Assembly: GCF_000003605.2 (NCBI RefSeq)
Contig: NW_003139317.1
Coordinates: forward strand, 544,207-558,378
DNA from: Saccoglossus kowalevskii
Taxonomy: Eukaryota > Hemichordata > Enteropneusta > Harrimaniidae
Length of the DNA stretch: 14,172 nt
Direction of reading: 5' to 3'
Positions 8,795 to 14,172 of this stretch are shown piece by piece. The notes below the pieces were generated by a model, which saw only the letters and a program-made list of their open reading frames with translations, did not search any database and was not told the DNA's origin. A program made the translations under genes and the position numbers. Numbering within the stretch: the stretch's first letter is position 1; each line of letters opens with the position of its first letter.

Positions 8795-9080
8795 ACCTGG
8801 GGGCGCACTGGCCTTTCAATTTGGAAGGGGTGTGCGGCAGGGAGGTAAACCCCCAAAACTCCATCGTAGACCATTTTCACCTAAAAAACCATACCCCATT
8901 GTAGACCAAATAGTGATTTTGTATATCCCATCAGAGACCAATTTGTCACTAAATTTATTAGGTTATAAGTTGAATTGCAGACTTAAATTAAAAAAAGAGA
9001 CCCCATCCTAGACCGGCAACCTGATATTTGACCAAAAGGCAAGCAAATCTATACCCCCATTCTAGACCAAACAGCTAAGA
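8795..9080 (+). repeat. Dispersed repeat with recurring CCCCATnnTAGACCA motif
   Basis: A 5' block (GGGGGCGCACTGGCCTTTCA, then TTGGAAGGGGTGTGCGGCAG and AAACCCCC) is followed by five diverged copies of C(C)CCATnnTAGACC: 8861-8872, 8894-8907, 8927-8939, 9001-9014 and 9055-9068. Spacing is irregular, about 33-74 bp, with fainter GACC or CAGAC copies between. The element fades into a T/A-rich tail near 9080-9105. From memory, sequences of this build (GTGTGC-GC block followed by ACCC..TAGACCAAA motifs) are common in marine invertebrate genomes, but I cannot give a class. I see no clear terminal inverted repeats or target duplication. Confidence 0.65.
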
Positions 9081-9161
9081 TTTAATTTTTTTTTTAATTT
9101 TTGGATTTTCAGAACCTATATAAAAATAATAGTGTTAGTTACGTTAAGAAGTTGGAGAAAT

Positions 9162-9428
9162 ATGATAAAAACACATGATATGTCTTGTACTTGTACTTGT
9201 ACTGCGATTCCACTTAGCGGTTCGTGGATTACAACAGATTACGATAAGAAATATTTGAGAGACGTTGTTTTGGTGTGGCGCATGTGCAGACCAAGTTTAC
9301 AATGCGCAAAGCGCAAACATGGTAGATCAAAGAAAAAGATACTAATTTCAAAAGAGGCAGCCCTACAACTTAAACTCCTGAAATTTCTCGATCACAGACA
9401 GTTTATATGTCATGGCAACAGAGTTTAA
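9162..9428 (+). CDS. Unsupported small ORF (88 codons), hypothetical
   Basis: It runs from an ATG with A at -3 to TAA. It contains a short (TTGTAC)3 hexanucleotide repeat at 9185-9202, encoding an alternating Cys-Thr stretch, and a basic patch (CAKRKHGRSKKK) in the second half. No homology is recognised. It starts 80 bp after a dispersed repeat and overlaps a - strand open segment (9363-9500) that looks equally protein-like, so the strand is uncertain. Chance is a fair explanation in this AT-rich DNA. Confidence 0.15.
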   Translation: MIKTHDMSCTCTCTAIPLSGSWITTDYDKKYLRDVVLVWRMCRPSLQCAKRKHGRSKKKILISKEAALQLKLLKFLDHRQFICHGNRV

Positions 9429-11206
9429 CTTACCAAATTCCAAAACAGTCCAGTAAGAAGTTGTAGGTTTACCTTCACAGAAATCTTTCAATTCTCCATG
9501 CTAATAAAGACTATGATGTTCCTATATGCACCGGATCTAACATTGTAATGCTGTTCAACTAATGGAAAACAATATGCCTAATTGTATCCAGCTTCGACAG
9601 TTCAACACACTGGCTATCAGTCTTAGTTTACCTCCTGCTTCTGACTTGCCTAGGTTGATCAAACACCAGCTGTATACAATATTCCTCTAAGTCAGTAGTA
9701 TCAAGTTTAGTGGTACAAATCTTCTAATCTTTTAATTTGGGGTAATTTCATAATTAATGTTTACCCTATTACCTGTTATATTACCAAACTCAAGAAGATG
9801 ATAATTACTTTACCAGTCCCATTGACATTTTCAGCTACTTCATTAATTGTTGGTTCTTTGCTTCTATCTGCATGCTCTACGTAAAATGTCAATAAATTGA
9901 TGTGCTATGCTTCCACTTTGTTTCCATTGGCTATTTGGTAGTTTATACTATTTTGCACACCTGGATATGAACCTGTATTGCCCCTGTGCATTGACTGTGC
10001 TCTTTTTGGCTGTTTTGCAGGTCGTCGATTAGATAAATGAACCATATACCCATAGCTTGTATGTACTTTCCTATTGGTGTTGGTCCATAGCTCTTTAATG
10101 ACTCATCCACAGCCTGCCTTTACAATAGTACAAATCGTGAGAACCATATGCTTGTCTCCAGTACTTCACTGTAAGATGATTGATAGGTAGTGGTCCCAAT
10201 CGTCTTTACTATAGCTTTCAGCATCAAACCACTTACAAATACAGTTCTGGTATACTTTCACCTTACATTATGGAATGTGCTGAAAATACCTGGCATACAT
10301 TTCTAGAATACACGGCACAATATATAAATCTGATAAATAAAATATCCGAACAAGGCATACAAGTCTTTATCTGACATAGACAAAGCCGTCACTTCATGAA
10401 TTCTTGATATTATCAAGCAAATAGTCTGGATGAATGTATGCAATCTTCATACAGAACACAGAAATATCGAAACGTACCTTCTTCATGACAATTGTCCCAA
10501 GAATAAATCAATTTTTGTTTCGAGTTTATTATGTATTATAATGACACACAACTGTAATGTGATATAACTAGCATTTCATGCATGCTAATGAATGACATGG
10601 TTTGCGTTCTAGTACACTTGTCAGATTCAAAATTGTATCACCCTACTTTATGGCATCTCATTGCTCAACATAAATAATCTCCAGTATGTTCAGAACATAC
10701 CAGTCCATCTCATCAATAAGACTTAAACAACATCACACGACTCTTACTATTTTTACTGACCCAAAATTTGTGTTTGTTTTCAAATTACACGTAAGACATT
10801 TTATGACCACAAACCTCTTTTCGTATTATCCGTGTGGACATGTTATATTGGTGTTTACAAAGTCGATTCTTCAGGAATTGCTTAGAGAAACAGAATAATA
10901 TGATCACTCGGTTTTTACTAAAGAGTGGTTATAATTTAATAAAACAGCGACCCAACATCGATTAATCAACTACTTTTAGCATGGAGTGCTGTTTTGCATG
11001 TTTTCCCACAGTCAACTATAGCGCAACATTAGGTCACAAATTTCTCTGCACGTTTCTTTTCGTCCCACAAAACAGGCCACTGGAGTGTTGGTCGTAATGG
11101 TTTTACAAATATGTACTAAACGGTCTTTGATGAACTTTCTTCCTGATAATTAGCCCATTAATCGGCTTCTTAAATAACATCTCTAGATCATCAAATTCAC
11201 TAATAA
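9429..11206. other. Non-genic interval with faint - strand coding-like fragments
   Basis: Apart from the piggyBac-like piece, three - strand segments bounded by splice-like dinucleotides read as ordinary protein: 9876-9814 (HADRSKEPTINEVAENVNGT), 9723-9632 (..DTTDLEEYCIQLVFDQPRQV) and 9500-9363 (ELKDFCEGKPTTSYWTVLEF.. to TAG). Their phases do not join into one frame, so I do not call a gene. The + strand frames 10180-10374 and 10686-10898 have no recognisable features. Confidence 0.3.
9943..10167 (-). pseudogene. Possible piggyBac-type transposase relic
   Basis: Read on the - strand from 10167, one frame gives ..SRFVLL-stop-RQAVDESLKSYG, then PTPIGKYIQAMGIWFIYLID and, later, CTGAIQVHIQVCK before TAA (9945-9943). 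This resembles the piggyBac DDE core around its first catalytic Asp: (P)GxxxSVDESMxxFxGRxxxKQYMPxKPxxxGIKxWxLxD, then TGY..xFQVYTGK. Shared features are VDES at 10110-10099, an aromatic residue and Gly after it, K-Y-I, G-I followed by an aromatic/Leu-Asp run, and a TG..QV.K ending. An internal TAA (10122-10120) and lost residues between the motifs mark it as dead. The similarity is partial and could be coincidental. The rest of the transposase is not visible on either side. Confidence 0.35.
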
Positions 11207-11433
11207 CAGTGGCGGTGGCACTGGGGGAGGGGAGCTGTTAAGCTGTTGGCCTCCAAAATCAAGCTGAAACCCTTTGTATCAGCAAAATTTGCCTCTCAAA
11301 ATGCAGGCAATAGCGTTTCAGAGAATCTAGATTTCAAAATTGTTCAGGGAGAGCATGTTCCCGGACCCCCTAGTAAGGCCGCGCGGTTGGTGAGCAGATC
11401 CACCCCATGCAATATTTGGTGCTGCCGCCTCTG
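11207..11433. mobile_element. Non-autonomous hAT element (MITE), 227 bp
   Basis: The left end is CAGTGGCGGTGGCAC (11207-11221). The right end, reverse-complemented, is CAGAGGCGGCAGCAC (11433-11419), so 12 of the first 15 bases match. The CAG(T/A)GGCGG start is typical of hAT terminal inverted repeats. The flanking octamers ACTAATAA (11199-11206) and AATAATGA (11434-11441) agree at 6 of 8 positions, consistent with an old 8-bp hAT target duplication. The interior is more GC-rich than its surroundings and contains a GAGCATGTTCCCGGACCCCC block and a CAGATCCACCCCATGCAATA block, which I recall from abundant marine invertebrate repeats. The 62-codon + strand frame inside (11246-11434) is element sequence, not a gene. 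It sits beside, and perhaps inside, the broken hAT transposase at 11723-12885. Confidence 0.75.
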
Positions 11434-11722
11434 AATAATGAGTTTGACTGCTAAAAATAATATATCATCATAAACCTGTGAATCGCACGAACCCAGCCCA
11501 AACTTGCCACTCATGTTATTAAGTTGTTATTAGGTTGCATTCGTATGCAAATTGTAATTGATATAAATGACATAAATGATATTATATAAACTGGCATTCT
11601 CTTAGAAACCGCTATTGTAAATCGGACCTTGCACCTTGGCTAGCAGGCCCGTAGTCAGCACCTTTAAATAGAGGGTTCGAAAACAATAATATATTTGATG
11701 TGAAACGTGCAATAAAAAGTTA

Positions 11723-12885
11723 TTAAGTTAAGTTATTAGATAATTCTGCTGATGGTAAATCTCCGGCATATGTTTCAATGATATTTTCAAACAGCGGCTG
11801 TACACTAATATCCAATAACACAGGCGGTACTAATCTAAAAAGTTGACTATATTTAGCTGATAAACCTGGAAAGAAATAGCGTATATGCCATCATTAACTG
11901 GAAAAATGCAAAAATAATGAATCAAACTAGGAAAGTACTATCACATTTAAACAGATTGAACATACTTATACCCTTAAATCAAACAAGACCAAATTAAGTT
12001 CAGTGTATATGTGGTAAAGAAAAGAAATAGCCAAATTCATCCTGTAATATTCTTCAGGCGATGTATTTGATGTCTTTGAGCATTGTGTCTGACGCCCTGT
12101 AACACGCGGGTTTGTAGGTGTGACACCAGTTTTGTTAGCAATACAGACATCCATTTTGTAAAATGCAACTCAATATCCTCCCTCACATTGCTGTACGTCT
12201 GTTTGACCTCTGCCACCTGTCAGTTAAGAAACAGCAATATAATTACATACTCAAAGTTAGTTTAACGATTGATAATATATGATATACTTTTGGTGTGGAT
12301 GTGGTGAAGTTAGGTCATTAATGTCTTGTGTTGCAAGTAAATATTATCTAATCAACTTACCAATTCATAACCTTCAAATGCCATCTAAGTGTGACAGTAT
12401 GCGTTATACTGTAACAGAGAACACAATGAATTCAAAGCACTGTCGCATCTTGTTTGTTCTTTGCCGAGCATTTTCGTCTGTCAGATTATATCCATCCATG
12501 TGCAGTCTATGAGCAATGACTTCGAAGGCGTACACCATAAACACATCGAATTATAGAAATGTAGCACTCCACATACGTATTTGCTTCTCACAAGATAGTT
12601 TTGTCCACTGGGTGAACGAACGGGTACCCAATATACCCTTCGTTTTTCTGTGAGTGGAAAAGAGGGCACAATGTACGCAAAAGATACCATCCAGTTTTCG
12701 ACTATATACCAGCCAGTTATACTTCATCAACCAACTTTCTTTAAATGACATGTTACATCCGGGAAATGATAACATACAGGAACAAAATGATGATTAATAT
12801 ATAGGAGTACTTTTCCCCCAGGTGATAAAATTTATATTGTCAATTTCTGTAGTAGTGGCGGTGTCATTTATTAAATCACCAATGT
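11723..12885 (-). pseudogene. Broken hAT-superfamily transposase (ZMYM1 / P52rIPK type)
   Basis: Read on the - strand. From 12885, after a strong acceptor-like TATTTTTTCAG, the frame gives DIGDLIND..., TAA (12796-12794), then a TTF-type zinc finger (MSFKESWLMKYNWLVYSRKL, DGIFCVHCALF, GTRSFTQW). TAA again (12553-12551) is followed in the same frame by ENARQRTNKM..FEFIVF to 12404. After a gap, 12216-12150 gives VAEVKQTYSNVREDIELHF. A one-base frameshift then leads to GVTPTNPRVTGRQTQ and SPEEYYRMNL..FLYHIYTELN (12154-11966). Finally 11863-11723 gives LSAKYSQLFRLVPP..YAGDLPS. The order (zinc finger; E..W-PR..RQ..R-EEYYR..FL; ..DLPS) follows ZMYM1-like hAT transposases. The DUF4371/catalytic middle is missing, and no C-terminal dimerisation (hATC) segment is visible. 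At least two stops, a frameshift and a large deletion make it dead. Confidence 0.7.
11966..12154 (-). pseudogene. Best-preserved segment of the hAT transposase relic (PR..GRQ / EEYYR motif)
   Basis: This open frame shows the most diagnostic block of the relic: NPRVTGRQTQCSKT, then SPEEYYRMNLAISFLYHIYTELN. Animal hAT transposases of the P52rIPK/ZMYM1 group have PR..xRQxxRxN..(S/T)(P/V)EEYYRxxxFxPFLDxLxxELxxRF at this point, just after the catalytic region. The Met at its start is only the first Met after the frameshift and is not a real start. It ends TTTAAGGGTATAAGT, a weak donor-like sequence. The next conserved piece resumes in a different frame at 11863. Confidence 0.7.
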
Positions 12886-13061
12886 CTGAAAAAATAATAT
12901 TAATTTGTTGATGACAAAAGGAAAATTTACATTTAATTTCTAGTTGAATATATAAATTATTTTGTGTAGATACTTTATATAGCCAGCCACATGGGACGTT
13001 GCAGTGCATCATAAAATGTTACCTTTCACTGAATGAACATTTTCATTAAAATACGTCACAG

Positions 13062-13227
13062 ATGTTGATGGTGACATTCACGGGATCCACTAGATACAAA
13101 AAAGTGCAAGGTGTGAGTATTCGAATACATATTGATACTGATCACAAATATCATATGGGTGACATCATTGATATTGAGAGCATGATCATCCCTTACTTGT
13201 ATCAGAGATTCTTCATTACGTATACTG
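13062..13227 (+). CDS. Candidate small two-exon gene, exon 1 (function unknown)
   Basis: From ATG (or from an acceptor GTCACAG immediately before it) the frame encodes 55 residues plus one base. The translation has a well-mixed, charged, beta-like composition: KKVQGVSIRIHIDTDHKY, then GDIIDIES..YLYQRFFITYT. The donor CTG|GTAATC at 13227/13228 leaves phase 1, which fits the acceptor at 13698. If unspliced, the frame continues to TAA at 13301 with a less convincing sequence. The start context is weak (C at -3), and a TAA lies in frame at 13050-13052, so the exon may be internal, with earlier exons elsewhere. I do not recognise the family, and no zinc, transmembrane or catalytic motif is evident. 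Confidence 0.35.
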
Positions 13228-13698
13228 GTAATCACATCCTATTATATGTTGATGCATTTGATTCACCAGCTAAAACAGGCTCCCCTAGAGAGAAATTTTA
13301 AATATTTATTCAGACAATAACGTTACGTAGTTGATAAATTAATTAAAATAATAATCGTTAGATATTAGTTTTTCAGTATTTTTGAAAATAGATACTTGCA
13401 TATGACTGTGACTATCAAGGATATCTATGTATCAAGTTCAGCTGTTTTTCCAAAATAAATCTTATGCATTCAACTCGCCGCCATGTTTTGACTTCTTGGA
13501 ATGGGATTTCCACAAATCTAGTGTAGAACTGGAATGTTTAACCATGATGATTTCTTGATTGCCGCCCTACACAAACAAATGTTTTGTATTTTAAATGGTG
13601 TTGTACGCCTTTCCTTCACTGCCATATATTGTTATTCTATATTAGATCGTACATGTAAATACGTTATAATGGTATTCTCACCCTTTTTCTTCTCTCAG

Positions 13699-13748
13699 GG
13701 AAATTAATTGTTACATTATATGATAAGGCAGAATTGATAATAAACTAG
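13699..13748 (+). CDS. Candidate small two-exon gene, exon 2 (terminal)
   Basis: A very strong acceptor (CCCTTTTTCTTCTCTCAG, ending 13698) opens GG|AAA. After the single G left by 13227 this forms a Gly codon and then KLIVTLYDKAELIIN and TAG (13746-13748). The join reads ..FFITYT-G-KLIVTLYDKAEL.., continuing the same alternating hydrophobic character. The intron would be 471 bp. No convincing AATAAA follows the stop within the next few hundred bases, which weakens the model. The acceptor itself is the best-looking one in this part of the window. Confidence 0.35.
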
Positions 13749-13869
13749 TCAATATCATTAAGTCGGAAACAGACATATGTTGTATGAATATACTTTAAAT
13801 TTGACACCAGCTGCTTGAACGCGATCTTCCTTAGACCATCGCCGCATTCACGAAGCTTGTCCATTTATA

Positions 13870-14005
13870 ACAACTATTTTGATTGGCTGTTTTTTTCAGC
13901 CCAGTGCCATCCAATCAAAGCTGGCGTAACGTCACGATTGAACCCCAAACTACAGGCGTGGCTAGAACTGAGCAGCTTCAGTCAAACCCACATTAACCAC
14001 AGAAG
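13870..14005 (+). promoter_or_regulatory. Candidate promoter and first non-coding exon of a gene to the right
   Basis: Within about 140 bp lie an inverted CCAAT box (GATTGGCTG, about 13879-13887), a direct one (CCAATCAAAG, about 13911-13920), a CRE-like site (TAACGTCACG, about 13927-13936) and a CACCC/GC-like GGCGTGGC (about 13958-13965). The spacing is typical of a TATA-less CCAAT promoter. About 40 bp further is a near-consensus splice donor, ACAGAAG|GTAAGA (exon end 14005). No long ATG frame precedes it, so this would be a 5' UTR exon with the coding exons beyond the window. The 64-codon frame through it (13815-14009) begins at TTG and is probably not coding. Confidence 0.35.
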
Positions 14006-14172
14006 GTAAGACCTTTAATGACCGAGTTATTGCATTTTCAACGGAGGTTTCTGGGGAAGGGCAGGTATTACAAATGTTCTTTTCAATGTTACGTGGCATG
14101 TATTGAATTGCCAATGTTCAAACGACAAATCGTACAATACATCATTTGCATTTATGTAAATTAACATACGTT

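Noticed and set aside
11670-11685. GGGTTCGAAAA as a tRNA T-loop or B box
   Set aside because: No matching acceptor stem, anticodon arm or A box can be folded around it.
12849-12862. AGTAGTGGCGGTGTC as a second hAT terminal repeat
   Set aside because: It points the wrong way for the transposase relic, lacks a partner end, and is explained as coding sequence of the relic (NDTATTTE on the - strand).
13477-13489. GCCGCCATG as an ideal Kozak start
   Set aside because: It reads Met-Phe-stop and has no continuing frame.
1-14172. CRISPR arrays, operons or other prokaryotic systems
   Set aside because: Introns, poly(A) signals and animal gene families show this is eukaryotic DNA. The tandem repeats lack the regular repeat-spacer form.

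Overview
This is nuclear DNA from a multicellular animal, most likely an invertebrate. Coding segments are broken by GT-AG introns, AATAAA polyadenylation signals follow stop codons, base composition is AT-rich, and much of the window is decayed transposable-element or simple-repeat sequence. Several repeat styles (hairpin-bearing ATGGCC..GGCCAT modules, a TAGACC-type repeat, a hAT miniature element) resemble ones I associate with marine invertebrates such as hemichordates, amphioxus, brachiopods or molluscs. I cannot name the species.

Layout. Positions 1-946 are repeats: a tandem array of degenerate hairpin modules (about 1-430) and a 47-bp minisatellite (about 618-849). They lie in what is probably an intron of the next gene. 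Positions 947-1077 and 1852-2094 are the last two coding exons, + strand, of a tartrate-resistant (purple) acid phosphatase of the ACP5 type. Its 5' exons are off the left edge and its poly(A) signal is at 2274. Positions 2280-6090 are mostly non-genic, with a second block of hairpin modules at 3418-4040. Positions 6394-7089 carry an apparently intronless gene for an F-box protein with a C-terminal CHORD-like zinc-binding module. It has a TATA/initiator candidate upstream, three very short uORFs, and a poly(A) signal embedded in an (AAAT)n microsatellite.

From about 8795 rightward the window is dominated by mobile-element debris: a TAGACC-motif repeat (8795-9080), a weak piggyBac-like relic on the - strand (9943-10167), a complete non-autonomous hAT element with terminal inverted repeats and a degenerate 8-bp duplication (11207-11433), and a broken hAT-family transposase of the ZMYM1/P52rIPK type on the - strand (11723-12885). 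Positions 13062-13748 contain a possible two-exon small gene of unknown function with matching splice phases. Positions 13860-14005 look like a CCAAT/CRE promoter and first non-coding exon of a gene running off the right edge.

The two confident host genes are an acid phosphatase and a putative SCF ubiquitin-ligase substrate adaptor. Nothing links them functionally; the window is an ordinary repeat-rich stretch of animal genome. The most unusual object is the F-box plus CHORD-like protein.
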